DNA from: Paracoccus limosus
Lineage (GTDB): Bacteria > Pseudomonadota > Alphaproteobacteria > Rhodobacterales > Rhodobacteraceae
NCBI RefSeq assembly: GCF_009711185.1
Contig: NZ_WMIF01000005.1
Coordinates: forward strand, 1-64,000
Direction: 5' to 3'
Length of the DNA stretch: 64,000 nucleotides
Made by a program: the position numbers and the translations under genes. The notes beneath the pieces are model-generated. The model was not told where the DNA came from. It searched no databases and worked only from the letters and a program-made list of their open reading frames with translations. Position 1 is the first letter of the stretch. Every line of letters begins with the position of its first letter. Shown one piece after another: positions 8,613 to 17,881 of the stretch.

Positions 8613-9536
8613 GTGAATCTGCGCGACCTTGCCTATCTGATCGCGCTGGCCGATCATCGCAGCTTTCGTCTGGCGGCCGAGGTCTGCAACGTCAGCCAGC
8701 CGACGCTGTCGACACAGATCCGCCGGCTGGAAGAGGAACTGGGCGTCGCGCTGTTCGAGCGCGCGCCGCGCAACCTGATCCTGACCCCGGCAGGCGAGGC
8801 GGCAGTGCGCCGCGCGCGGCGCATCCATGACGAGCTGCGCCAGATGCGCGACGAGGCTAGCGGCCATGGTGCCGAGGGCCTGACCCAGCTGCATCTGGGC
8901 GTGTTCCCGACGCTGGGCCCCTATCTGTTGCCGCATATCCTGCCGGGGCTGACCGCGCGCTTTCCCAAGCTGGCGCTGAAGCTGACCGAGGAAAAAAGCG
9001 CCGAGCTGCTGGCGCAGCTGATCGACGGCCGGCTGGACGCGGTGATCCTTGGCCAGCGGGTCGAGGATGCGCATGTCACCGGCACGCCGCTGTTTCGTGA
9101 ACCGTTCCGGCTGGCCGTGCCCGCCGCGCATCCGCTGGCCGGCCAGCCCCGCGTCGCGGCCAGCGATCTGGCCGGGCAAAAGCTGATGCTGCTGGAGGAA
9201 GGCCATTGCCTGCGCGATCAGGCACTGGACCTGTGCCGCCAGTCGGGGGCCGAGGAATATGACGGGTTTCGCGGCACCAGTCTGGAAACCCTGCGCCATA
9301 TGGTCATGGCCGGCATGGGGCTGACGCTGATGCCGGCTCTGGCCTGTCTGCACCCGCTGGGACAGCCGCAGATCGCGGCACCGGCCTTTGCCGAGCCGGA
9401 TCTGGGCCGCGACATCGGGCTTTACTGGCGCAAATCGACGACGCATGGCGCCTTGATGCAGGACATCGCCGGGCTGATGCGGGCGCAGATCCGCGACCTG
9501 CTGGCCCCCGCCGCCCCGCCCGCCGGCAAGGCCTAG
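8613..9536 (+). CDS. oxyR: Hydrogen-peroxide-sensing LysR regulator OxyR
   Basis: A 307-residue LysR-type activator starting at a GTG (8613). The N-terminal helix-turn-helix spans about residues 2-60. The sensor domain holds C199 (EEGHCLRDQ) and C208 (LDLCRQ), exactly the disulfide pair and numbering of enterobacterial OxyR, which is strong evidence for true OxyR rather than a generic LysR protein. It directly follows ahpF and probably shares its transcript, giving peroxide-dependent feedback through the operator at 6302-6338. Its TAG stop (9534-9536) overlaps the TAG stop of the convergent Lrp gene in the shared bases CTAG. Confidence 0.95.
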   Translation: MNLRDLAYLIALADHRSFRLAAEVCNVSQPTLSTQIRRLEEELGVALFERAPRNLILTPAGEAAVRRARRIHDELRQMRDEASGHGAEGLTQLHLGVFPTLGPYLLPHILPGLTARFPKLALKLTEEKSAELLAQLIDGRLDAVILGQRVEDAHVTGTPLFREPFRLAVPAAHPLAGQPRVAASDLAGQKLMLLEEGHCLRDQALDLCRQSGAEEYDGFRGTSLETLRHMVMAGMGLTLMPALACLHPLGQPQIAAPAFAEPDLGRDIGLYWRKSTTHGALMQDIAGLMRAQIRDLLAPAAPPAGKA

Positions 9537-10042
9537 CGCACCGGCTGTTCCAGCAGCCCGTCAAGGGCAAAGCCCTGATTGGGCTTGACCGTCTTGAGCA
9601 CGATATAGCTTGACAGGTTGCCGACCTTGGGCCCCATCAGCAGCAATTCGTCCGACAGCATCTGATAGGCCGAGATATCGGGACAGACGAAATGCACCAG
9701 ATAGTCGATGGGGCCGCTGACCTTGGTGCATTCGGTGACGAAGCGCATGGCAATGACCATGTTCTCGAACAGTTCGAAATCCTCGGGGCCATGCGCCTTC
9801 AGCGTGACCGCCGCCACCACATCGACATGACGACAGATCCGTGACAGCGCGATCTGCGTATTATAGCCGGTGATGACGCCCGCCCGCTCCATCCGGCGCA
9901 CGCGGCTAAGGCAGGGGCTGGCCGACAGCCCGACCGCATCGGCCAATTCCTGATTGGTCATCCGGCCATTGGCCTGCAGGCGTTCCAGAATTTTCAGGTC
10001 GATCCGGTCCAGGGCCACGGCGCCGCCGTCATTGTCTTTCAT
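9533..10042 (-). CDS. Lrp/AsnC-family regulator beside the cyanophycin locus
   Basis: A 169-residue Lrp protein. The helix-turn-helix is in the first 65 residues (LDRIDLKILERLQANGRM, SASPCLSRVRRMERAGVI) and is followed by a RAM domain with the pattern PIDYLVHFV. The ATG at 10042 has a GGAAC nearby and gives the normal family start; the frame runs on to 10081 without a better signal. It is divergent from the amino-acid permease at 10264 over a 221-base gap. Control of that permease and of the downstream cyanophycin genes in response to an amino acid such as arginine is the simplest reading. Confidence 0.92.
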   Translation of the reverse strand: MKDNDGGAVALDRIDLKILERLQANGRMTNQELADAVGLSASPCLSRVRRMERAGVITGYNTQIALSRICRHVDVVAAVTLKAHGPEDFELFENMVIAMRFVTECTKVSGPIDYLVHFVCPDISAYQMLSDELLLMGPKVGNLSSYIVLKTVKPNQGFALDGLLEQPVR

Positions 10043-10263
10043 GCTGTTCCGTGTCCGTTGGCGAGCAGGGGTTGGCGCCAAGGGTGAGCGGTCGGCCCGG
10101 CAAGGTCAATTGTTTCCCGTTCTCCGGCAAGATCTGCCGCAAGATTTTTCAGCACCGCAGTATTTCGCGTCATGTGTGACAACTACGGCAGGACTCATGG
10201 CGGCAGGTTGCGCTAACAATTATTAAAAATCGCCGCACTGCGGCATAATGACAGGGACGTGAC

Positions 10264-11721
10264 ATGACAACACCCAGCCTGGGGCAGCGGCTGCTGCGCA
10301 AGAAACCCGTTCGGACCTATGTCGCCGAGACCTCTGCCCCCGGAACCGAAGGCGGGCTGCAACGCTCGATCACCCTGTTCCAGCTGACCATGTTCGGCGT
10401 CGGCGCCACCATCGGCACCGGGATCTTCTTCGTGCTCAGCGAACAGGTGCCGGTCGCGGGGCCGGCGGTGCTGATCTCGTTTCTGATCGCGGCCTTTGCC
10501 GCCGGGCTGACGGCGCTGTGCTATGCCGAGATGAGCTCGATGATCCCGGTCTCGGGCTCGTCCTATTCCTATGCCTATGCCACGCTGGGCGAAGGCGTGG
10601 CCTTTCTGGTCGCGGCCTGCCTGATCCTTGAATATGGCATCTCGGCGGCGGCGGTCAGCGTGGGCTGGGCGGAATATCTGCACAACCTGATCTGGAACGT
10701 CACCGGGCTGGAACTGCCAAGGCAGCTTTTGACCGCGCCTCTGGTGGCCGAGGGCTATGCCATCCGCTTTGGCGGCGAGGGCTGGATCAACCTGCCTGCC
10801 GCCTGTCTGGTGTTCCTGTGCTGCCTGCTGTTGTCGCGCGGCTCCAAGGAATCGGCCAAGGCCAATGCGATCATGGTCTGCATCAAGCTGGGCGTGCTGG
10901 CGATGTTCATCATCATCGCGATGACCGCCTTCAAATCAGACAACCTGACCCCCTTTGCCCCGCATGGCTTTACCGGCGTGTCGATGGCGGCGGGCTCGAT
11001 CTTTTTCACTTTCATCGGGCTTGACGCGGTATCGACCGCCGGCGACGAGGTCGAGAACCCGCGCCGCAACCTGCCGCTGGCCATCGGACTGGCGCTGGTG
11101 ATCGTCACCGGCTTTTACATCCTTGTCGCGATTGCGGCGCTGGGGGCGCAGGCGCAGGCCAGTTTCGACGGGCAAGAGGCGGGGCTGGCCACCATCTTGC
11201 AAAACATCACCGGCTCGCGCCTGCCGGCGATCATGCTGGCGGGCGGGGCGGTGATCTCGGTGTTCTCGGTGACGCTGGTGGTGCTTTACGGCCAGACCCG
11301 GATCCTGTTCGCCATGGCCCGCGACGGCATGCTGCCGCGCATCTTCGAGCGGGTGAACCCGCATACGATGACGCCCACGGCCAATACCTTCATTGTTGCG
11401 GCCTTCGTCGCCACCATCGCCGCCTTCGTGCCCTCGGGCGTGTTGTGGGATCTGACCTCGATGGGGACGCTGGTGGCCTTTACCGTGGTGTCGATCGGCG
11501 TCATCATTCTGCGCTATACCCGGCCCGATGCGCCGCGCGGGTTCAAGGTGCCGCTGTTTCCGGCAGTGCCGATCCTCAGCATCCTGCTGTGCCTTTACCT
11601 GATCTCCAGCCTGTCGGCGATCGTGTTCAAATTGACGGGGGTCTGGGTTATTCTGGCGGCGACGCTGTATTTTACCTATTCGATGCGCCACTCGCGGCTC
11701 GAAAAAGACGGGGAAGCCTGA
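10264..11721 (+). CDS. APC-superfamily amino-acid permease (cationic amino acid transporter type)
   Basis: A 485-residue membrane protein with 12-14 predicted helices. The N-terminal substrate-binding motif FGVGATIGTGIFFVLS and the conserved FFTFIGLDAVSTAGDEVENPRR are typical of the CAT branch of the APC superfamily, which moves lysine, arginine, ornithine or histidine. It is the first gene of a run leading to cyanophycin synthetase, which favours arginine or aspartate as cargo (inference). The promoter region carries the inverted repeat GCCGC-ACT-GCGGC at 10232-10244, twenty bases before the start. Its stop overlaps the next start as TGATG. Confidence 0.92.
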   Translation: MTTPSLGQRLLRKKPVRTYVAETSAPGTEGGLQRSITLFQLTMFGVGATIGTGIFFVLSEQVPVAGPAVLISFLIAAFAAGLTALCYAEMSSMIPVSGSSYSYAYATLGEGVAFLVAACLILEYGISAAAVSVGWAEYLHNLIWNVTGLELPRQLLTAPLVAEGYAIRFGGEGWINLPAACLVFLCCLLLSRGSKESAKANAIMVCIKLGVLAMFIIIAMTAFKSDNLTPFAPHGFTGVSMAAGSIFFTFIGLDAVSTAGDEVENPRRNLPLAIGLALVIVTGFYILVAIAALGAQAQASFDGQEAGLATILQNITGSRLPAIMLAGGAVISVFSVTLVVLYGQTRILFAMARDGMLPRIFERVNPHTMTPTANTFIVAAFVATIAAFVPSGVLWDLTSMGTLVAFTVVSIGVIILRYTRPDAPRGFKVPLFPAVPILSILLCLYLISSLSAIVFKLTGVWVILAATLYFTYSMRHSRLEKDGEA

Positions 11722-12599
11722 TGCGCCTGCTTGTCGGTTTCTCGGTGGACAAGGGCGGGCGCGAGGCGCTGCATCTTGCCGCCACGCTGGCGCGATCCTC
11801 GGGCGGCTCGCTCGTGGTTGCGACCATCCAGCCCGAGGGCTGGGACCATCCCTCGCCGGCCCGCGTCGATGCCGAATACGTGCAATACCTTGAACGCTTC
11901 GCCGCCAAGGCCATGGCGACAGCCAAGGCCGAACTGCCCGGCGACATCGCGGCCGAGGTGGTAATCCGCCATGCCAATTCAGCCGGGACCGGGCTTTGCC
12001 GCGCCGCCGAAGAGCTGGGCGTCGATGGCGTCGTGCTGGGCTCGGCCCGCTCGGCGCTGCTGGGGCGCTTTCACGAAGGCACCACCGCGACCGAGATCCT
12101 GCACAGCGCCCGCCAGCCGGTGATCCTTGCGCCGCGCGGCTATGTCGCGGCACCGCAGGCGCGGGTCACGCGCGTCACCTGTGCGGTGGCGGCGCAAAGC
12201 GATTGTTCGGCGGTGGCAAGCCGCGCGCGCGAATTCGCCAGCGCCCTGGGCGTGCCCTTGCGGCTGGCGACCTTTATCGTGCGCGACAAGCAGATGTATC
12301 CGACCGGCGCCGGCTATGACGTGGAAAATCTGGTGTCGAACCAGTTCCGCAGCGCCGCCCTGCAGGCGCATGAGCGCATGTTCGCGGCCCTGCCCGGCGA
12401 ACGACCGCAAAGCGTGCTGGGTGACGGCCCGACCTGGAAGGCGGCCATCGACAGTCTGGAATGGATGCCCGATGAGCTGCTGGTGATCGGCTCAAGCCAT
12501 CTCGGGCCGGTGCTGCAGGTCTTTCTGGGGTCGAATTCGGGCAAGATCGCCCGCTTTGCCCCGGTGCCGCGCATGATCGTGCCGCGGCCGCACGACTGA
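11721..12599 (+). CDS. Tandem-domain universal stress protein
   Basis: A 292-residue cytoplasmic protein made of two Usp domains (about 1-138 and 150-290). The first ends with the ATP-contact type motif LGSARSALLGRFHEGTTATE and the second with the related VIGSSHLGPVLQVFLGSNSG. Its ATG overlaps the permease stop by one base, so the two are translationally coupled. USP domains are often attached to or encoded beside APC permeases and may gate them by nucleotide binding; that role is inferred here. A GGGGC-GCAT-GCCCC hairpin (12605-12618) separates it from the cyanophycin synthetase gene. Confidence 0.9.
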   Translation: MRLLVGFSVDKGGREALHLAATLARSSGGSLVVATIQPEGWDHPSPARVDAEYVQYLERFAAKAMATAKAELPGDIAAEVVIRHANSAGTGLCRAAEELGVDGVVLGSARSALLGRFHEGTTATEILHSARQPVILAPRGYVAAPQARVTRVTCAVAAQSDCSAVASRAREFASALGVPLRLATFIVRDKQMYPTGAGYDVENLVSNQFRSAALQAHERMFAALPGERPQSVLGDGPTWKAAIDSLEWMPDELLVIGSSHLGPVLQVFLGSNSGKIARFAPVPRMIVPRPHD

Positions 12600-12668
12600 T
12601 CCCCGGGGCGCATGCCCCCGCCTCTTGCTTTCCCCACATCACGGCCCAAGTGCCAACGGGAGTTCTGA

Positions 12669-15395
12669 ATGAACATCGAATCCACCTCTGTCTATGTCGG
12701 TCCCAACGTCCACGCCAATCAGCCGCTGGTGCGGCTGGGGCTGGACGTCAAGCCCGCCTATGCCGAGGCGCTAGAGCGTCAGGGCGTCAAGGTGCTGGAC
12801 CAGCTGGCCGGGGCGCTGCCGGGGCTGGCACGCGATCAGGCCGACTGGATCGCCGCGCTGCGCGACGGCGCCCCGCTTTCGGTGGGCGATCTGGTCGCCC
12901 GGCTGGCGCTTGCGCTGCAACACGCCGCTGGCGTCGACGGCGCGCTGGCATGGTCCAGCCCGACGGACGACCCGGATTTCGTCGAGGTGTTTTACAGCTA
13001 CGACAATGAGGACATCGGCCTTGAGGCCGGCGAGGTCGCCTGCGACATGCTGGCCGCCATCGCCCGCGCCGAGGGCGACGCCCCGGCGCTGGCCGAGGAT
13101 GTCGAGGATTTCCTGACCTATGCCGACAAACGCTCGCTGGGCCCTTCGGCGATGGAGCTGGTGCGGGCGGCGCGGGCGCGCGATATTCCGGTTTATCGCC
13201 TGAACGACGCCAGCCTGATCCAGGTCGGGCAGGGCAAGTATCAGCAGCGTATCGAGGCCGCTCTGACCTCGAAAACCCCGCATATCGCGGTCGAGATCGC
13301 CTCGGACAAGAACCTGTGCAACCAGATCCTGACCGATCTGGGCCTGCCGGTGCCGAAACAGCGGCTGGTCTATGATGCCGACGAGGCGCTGTCGGCGGCC
13401 GACCGCATCGGCTATCCCGTGGTCATCAAGCCCCTGGACGGCAATCATGGCCGTGGCGTCACCGTCAATATCACCTCCCCCGAGGGCGTGGCGCCCGCCT
13501 TTGACATCGCCGATGCCGAGGGCTCGGCCGTGGTGGTCGAAACCATGCTGCAAGGCGATGATCACCGCCTGCTGGTGGTCGATGGCAAGCTGGTCGCCGC
13601 CGCGCGCCGGGTGCCGGGCCATGTCAGGGGCGACGGGCGCCATAGCATCGCCGAACTGGTCGGCATCGTGAATCAGGACCCGCGCCGGGGCGTCGGCCAT
13701 GAAAACGTGCTGACCCGGCTGGAGCTGGACGAACAGGCCCTGCGCCTTCTGGACGAACGCGGCTATACCCCCGACAGCACCCCCCCCGAGGGCGAAGAGG
13801 TCTATCTGCGCAAGACCGCCAATATCTCGACCGGCGGCACCGCAGTGGACTGCACCGATACCATCCATCCCGACAACCGGTTGATGGCCGAACGCGCGAT
13901 CCGCGCCATCGGGCTGGACGTGGGCGCGGTCGATTTCCTGACCACCGACATCACCCGCAGCTATCGCGAGACCGGCGGCGGCATCTGCGAGATCAACGCC
14001 GGCCCCGGCCTGCGCATGCATATTGCCCCCTCCGAGGGCACGCCGCGCGACGTGGGCGGCGCGATCATGGACATGCTGTTCCCGCAAGGCTCGCAGGCGC
14101 GCGTGCCGATTGCGGCGCTGACCGGCACCAATGGCAAGACCACCTGCTCGCGCATGCTGGCCCATATCCTGAAGATGGCGGGCCATGTCGTCGGCCAGAC
14201 CTCGACCGATGCGGTGATGATCGACGGCAATGTGACCGTGAAGGGCGACATGACCGGCCCGGTTTCCGCCCGCATGGTGCTGCGCGACCCGACCGTGGAT
14301 ATCGCCGTCCTTGAAACCGCGCGCGGCGGCATCGTGCGTTCGGGGCTGGGCTATAACTTCTGCGACGTGGGCGCGGTGCTGAACGTCACCTCGGACCACC
14401 TTGGGCTGGGCGGCGTCGATACGCTGGACGGGCTTGCCAAGGTCAAGCAGGTGATTGCGCAGATCACGCGCGGCACCGTGGTGCTGAATGCCGATGACGA
14501 GCACACGCTGAAGATGGCGGCGGTTTCGCCGGCGCAGCGCATCATGTATGTCACCCGCAACCCCGAACATGAGCTGGTGCGCGAACATATCCGGCTGGGC
14601 CAGCCCGCCATGGTGCTGGAACAGGGGCTGAACGGCGATCAGATCGTGATCTATGACAAGGGGCTGCAACTGCCGCTGATCTGGACGCATCTGATCCCGG
14701 CGACGCTGGAGGGCAAGGCGCTGCACAACGTGGAAAACGCCATGTTCGCCGCCGGCATGGCCTATGCGCTTGGCAAGACGCTGGACCAGATCCGTTCGGG
14801 CCTGCGCACCTTTGACAATACCTTCTTCCAGTCGCCCGGCCGGATGAACGTGTTCGACGAGCATGGCTTCCGCGTCATTCTGGATTATGGCCACAATGAG
14901 GCGGCGGTGGGCGCCATGGTCGATCTGGTCGACCGGCTGAAGCCGCGCGGCCAGCGCATCGTCTGCGTCACCTGCCCCGGCGATCGCCGCGACGAGGATG
15001 TGACCGCCATCGCCCGCAAGGTCGCCGGCCATTTCGACAGCTATATCTGTCACCGCGACGACAACCTGCGCAACCGCGCCCCCGACGAGATGCCGCGCCT
15101 GATGCGGGCCGCGCTGATCGCCGAGGGCGTCGATCCCGCCGCCATCACCATCATCGAGGAAGAGGAACTGGCCCTGGGCGCGGCGCTGGACCGGGCCGGG
15201 CGCGACGATCTGATCCTGTTCTTTTGCGAGAACATCACCCGGTCATGGAAACAGATCATCCACTTTACGCCCGCCTTCGGCGCGCCCGAACCCGAGCCGG
15301 TCTCCAGCCGGCTGGCCGCCAGCGGCTTTGACGTGCCGGCGGGCTATGTGGTCAGCGCCGATGCGCGCGGCGTCCTGATCGTGCCGCAAGCCTGA
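12669..15395 (+). CDS. cphA: Cyanophycin synthetase
   Basis: A 908-residue enzyme that builds cyanophycin, a poly-aspartate chain with arginine on each side chain, using ATP. Domains in order are: an N-terminal domain (about 1-160); an ATP-grasp domain (about 215-480, with VVIKPLDGNHGRGV and CEINAGPGLRMH) that adds aspartate; and a Mur-ligase-like domain that adds arginine, opening with the P-loop GTNGKTTCSRM near residue 486. Further Mur features are LETARGGIVRSGLGY and DYGHNEAAVGAM. Length and order match bacterial CphA1. The ATG follows GGGAG. It heads the polymer genes and is followed two bases after its stop by the cyanophycinase-like gene. Confidence 0.97.
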   Translation: MNIESTSVYVGPNVHANQPLVRLGLDVKPAYAEALERQGVKVLDQLAGALPGLARDQADWIAALRDGAPLSVGDLVARLALALQHAAGVDGALAWSSPTDDPDFVEVFYSYDNEDIGLEAGEVACDMLAAIARAEGDAPALAEDVEDFLTYADKRSLGPSAMELVRAARARDIPVYRLNDASLIQVGQGKYQQRIEAALTSKTPHIAVEIASDKNLCNQILTDLGLPVPKQRLVYDADEALSAADRIGYPVVIKPLDGNHGRGVTVNITSPEGVAPAFDIADAEGSAVVVETMLQGDDHRLLVVDGKLVAAARRVPGHVRGDGRHSIAELVGIVNQDPRRGVGHENVLTRLELDEQALRLLDERGYTPDSTPPEGEEVYLRKTANISTGGTAVDCTDTIHPDNRLMAERAIRAIGLDVGAVDFLTTDITRSYRETGGGICEINAGPGLRMHIAPSEGTPRDVGGAIMDMLFPQGSQARVPIAALTGTNGKTTCSRMLAHILKMAGHVVGQTSTDAVMIDGNVTVKGDMTGPVSARMVLRDPTVDIAVLETARGGIVRSGLGYNFCDVGAVLNVTSDHLGLGGVDTLDGLAKVKQVIAQITRGTVVLNADDEHTLKMAAVSPAQRIMYVTRNPEHELVREHIRLGQPAMVLEQGLNGDQIVIYDKGLQLPLIWTHLIPATLEGKALHNVENAMFAAGMAYALGKTLDQIRSGLRTFDNTFFQSPGRMNVFDEHGFRVILDYGHNEAAVGAMVDLVDRLKPRGQRIVCVTCPGDRRDEDVTAIARKVAGHFDSYICHRDDNLRNRAPDEMPRLMRAALIAEGVDPAAITIIEEEELALGAALDRAGRDDLILFFCENITRSWKQIIHFTPAFGAPEPEPVSSRLAASGFDVPAGYVVSADARGVLIVPQA

Positions 15396-15397
15396 TC

Positions 15398-17572
15398 ATG
15401 GAAAACGTGACGACCCCTCGGCTGGCTGTCATCGGCGGCCGGCTCGAGGATGACAATGCCGCCATCTATGCCCAGATGCACCGCCTGTCGGGCGGGCGCA
15501 TTCTGGTGTTCCCCACCGCCTCGTCCGAGCCCGTCGAGGTCGGGCAGGAAACCGTCGAGGTGTTCCGCGCCCATGGCTTTGACGCGGCGCTGTCGGCGGT
15601 GCATGGCCCGGACGCGGCCAGCGCCGCCCGCGACAAGGCGCAGGTCCAGCTGGTGCAGGACTATGGCAGCGTCTATTTCACCGGCGGCGATCAGGCGCTG
15701 ATCACCGGCGCGCTGGCGCCCGGCGGTCAGGACAGCCCGGTGCTGACAGCGATCCGCGAGGCGCTGGCCCGGGGCGGGCTGGTCGCCGGCTCCAGCGCGG
15801 GGGCGGCGATCATGTCGGGGGCGATGGTTTCGGGCGGGACCTCGCTTGAGGCGGCGACCTGGGGCGTGGTCGAAACGGCCGACGATCCGGGCCTGTTGCT
15901 GGCGCGGGGTCTGGGCTTTTTCCCATGGGGCATGGTCGATCAGCATTTCATCAAGCGCGGCCGCTTTGGCCGGCTGGTGGTGGCGATGCAGGCCAGCGGC
16001 ACCGCCCGCGGCTTTGGCATCGACGAGAACACCGCCCTGATCGTCGAGGGCGACAAGGCCCGCGTGGTCGGCGAATACGGCGTCTTTGTGCTGGACCTGT
16101 CGGCGGCGCATGTCGACCGCCGCCGCAAGCTGATCGAGAATATCGGCTTCAGCTATATCGACGATGGCGACGGCTATGACCTGACCACGGGCGAGGTGAT
16201 CCCGGCCCCGGACAAGCGCCCGGTGCTGGCGCGCGACATCGCCTATCGCGCCCCGGCGCGGTCGCTGCGCAATGTCTTTGGCGCCTATACGCTTTACGAC
16301 ATGATGGCGCGGCTGGTGCTGGGCGACCCCGAGCTTTACCCCGCCGACCGCGCCCGCGCCGTCGAGCCGCGCGCGGGCTATGCCACCAGCGTCGAGATCA
16401 GCCGCCCCGGCGGCGCGGCCTTGGCCTTCATGCTGAGCCGCGACCGCGACTTTCGCATGACGGCGGTGGATTTCCGCGCCGCCATGCAGACGCGCAAGCT
16501 GAACGCGGCGCAGCTGGCCGCCAACCGCCGCACCGCCCTGTCGCGCGATTACGCGGTCCGGCCGGGCAAGCAGGCGCGGCTGATGATGCTGGGCTCGGCG
16601 CCGCTGGCACGCGACAGCCTGCTGTTGACGGAACTGGCCGGCCAATGTCAGGGCCCGGTTGGCGTGCTGGCCGCCGCCTCGTCCGAGCCGCGCCAGACCG
16701 CCGAGGATTACGTCCGCAGCCTGCGCGCTCAGGGCGTCGAGGCCATCGACCTGCGCATCACCATCGACAATGTCGACCGCCTTGCCACCGATCAGGCGCT
16801 GATCGCCCAGATCGCGGCGCTGCGCACCATCATCCTGACCGGCGGCAACCAGATCCGGCTGGTCGAGACGCTGCTGCATCGCGGCGAGGTGACGCCGATC
16901 CTGACCGCCATCGCCCATGCCCATGCTGCCGGCGCCATGCTGGTCGGGGTCAGCGGCGCGGCCTCGGCGCTGTCGGGCTTCATGATCGGCGGCGGCACCT
17001 CTTATGAGGCGCTGCGCTTTGGCATCGCCTCGGACATGGGCCGGCGCGGGCTGGTCATTCAGGAAGGTCTGGGCATTTTCGGCGCGGCCATCGTCGATCA
17101 GAACATCGCCTCGTCGCGCCGGCTGGGCCGGCTGGCCGTAGCCTGCGCCGAAGAAGGCGCGCGCTTTGGTCTGGGCCTGCTGGAAGGCAGCGGCGTCATC
17201 GCCAACCATGACAACAGCCAGCTTGACGTCATCGGTGCGCGCGGCGCAGTGCTGGTCGAGATCGATCAGGTCAAGACCGAGCTGCAGGGCGATGATTTCA
17301 TCGCCCCCGGCACCCGGCTTTGCTTTGCCGGGCCGGGCGACAGGATCGACATGGCCACCGGCACCGTCACCCGCCGCGCCGATGTCGCGACCTCGGCGCA
17401 GGCGCTGGCGGCGCTGGCGGCCGAGCTGATCGGCGATTGCTGTGCCCAAACCCCGACACCCACGGGCGGCGAACTGGCCGGCCATGGGCCGCATATCGCC
17501 CTGCGCTTTACCCCCGAGGGGGATGGCACCGGGTTTCTCGACATCGAAAGCATCCGTGACCAACACGGCTGA
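15398..17572 (+). CDS. cphB: Two-domain cyanophycinase-like protein, second domain degenerate
   Basis: A 724-residue protein built from two S51-type cyanophycinase units. Unit 1 (about 1-280) has the nucleophile motif GSSAGA with S133 and the VDQHF motif with H183, so it should cut cyanophycin to beta-Asp-Arg dipeptides. Unit 2 (about 390-680) aligns with it, including GGGTSYEA after the serine region. However, its nucleophile motif reads GVSGAA (S519), and the histidine of DQH is replaced (DQN, N569) at the same 50-residue spacing. Unit 2 is therefore probably inactive, or has changed function. Usual cyanophycinases have one unit of about 270-400 residues. It starts two bases after cphA with no good ribosome binding site, so translational coupling is likely. 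Confidence 0.9.
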   Translation: MENVTTPRLAVIGGRLEDDNAAIYAQMHRLSGGRILVFPTASSEPVEVGQETVEVFRAHGFDAALSAVHGPDAASAARDKAQVQLVQDYGSVYFTGGDQALITGALAPGGQDSPVLTAIREALARGGLVAGSSAGAAIMSGAMVSGGTSLEAATWGVVETADDPGLLLARGLGFFPWGMVDQHFIKRGRFGRLVVAMQASGTARGFGIDENTALIVEGDKARVVGEYGVFVLDLSAAHVDRRRKLIENIGFSYIDDGDGYDLTTGEVIPAPDKRPVLARDIAYRAPARSLRNVFGAYTLYDMMARLVLGDPELYPADRARAVEPRAGYATSVEISRPGGAALAFMLSRDRDFRMTAVDFRAAMQTRKLNAAQLAANRRTALSRDYAVRPGKQARLMMLGSAPLARDSLLLTELAGQCQGPVGVLAAASSEPRQTAEDYVRSLRAQGVEAIDLRITIDNVDRLATDQALIAQIAALRTIILTGGNQIRLVETLLHRGEVTPILTAIAHAHAAGAMLVGVSGAASALSGFMIGGGTSYEALRFGIASDMGRRGLVIQEGLGIFGAAIVDQNIASSRRLGRLAVACAEEGARFGLGLLEGSGVIANHDNSQLDVIGARGAVLVEIDQVKTELQGDDFIAPGTRLCFAGPGDRIDMATGTVTRRADVATSAQALAALAAELIGDCCAQTPTPTGGELAGHGPHIALRFTPEGDGTGFLDIESIRDQHG

Positions 17573-17589
17573 ACCAGAAAGGATATCCC

Positions 17590-17880
17590 ATGTATTTCGA
17601 CGGAAACGCCCTTGTCGCCCTGCTGGCCGACCCCGCGCTGGCCGCGCAACTGACCGGCTCGCGCCGCTTTGCCTCGCCGTTGTCGGTGCTTGAGGCGGTC
17701 AGCGCGCGCCCCGAGGCCGGGCTGGACGGCGTGACGGCGCTGCTGGAGGCGGCCGGGATCGAGCTGCGCGACATGCCGCCGGCGCATCGGCTGATCGAGG
17801 CTGCCGGCGCGGCGCCTTTGGCCGCGCTGCACGCGGCTTGCGCGGCCTATTACGAGGCCGAACCCTGGACTGCCGCCTGA
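17590..17880 (+). CDS. Small PIN-like protein, divergent or degenerate
   Basis: A 96-residue protein with a good ribosome binding site (AAAGGA). The start MYFDGNALVALLADP and the following ASPLSVLEAV look like the first two acidic motifs of VapC-type PIN domains (D4 and E39). LLEAAGIELRDMPPAHRLIEAAG matches the middle of that fold. The usual C-terminal acidic motif (GDC/LAYA region) is replaced by HAACAAYYEAEPW and the protein stops about 35 residues early, so nuclease activity is doubtful. No antitoxin is next to it. It sits 17 bases after the cyanophycinase-like gene and one base before the hydrolase, so it is clearly part of the operon. Function unknown. Confidence 0.65.
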   Translation: MYFDGNALVALLADPALAAQLTGSRRFASPLSVLEAVSARPEAGLDGVTALLEAAGIELRDMPPAHRLIEAAGAAPLAALHAACAAYYEAEPWTAA

Positions 17881-17881
17881 G

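Noticed and set aside
12771-15053. 760-codon open frame antisense to cphA
   Set aside because: It is an exact shadow of the cyanophycin synthetase gene caused by high GC and codon bias; the translation is His/Asp/Gln-rich with no family similarity.
15344-17566. 740-codon open frame antisense to the cyanophycinase-like gene
   Set aside because: Shadow frame of low-complexity composition opposite a well-supported gene.
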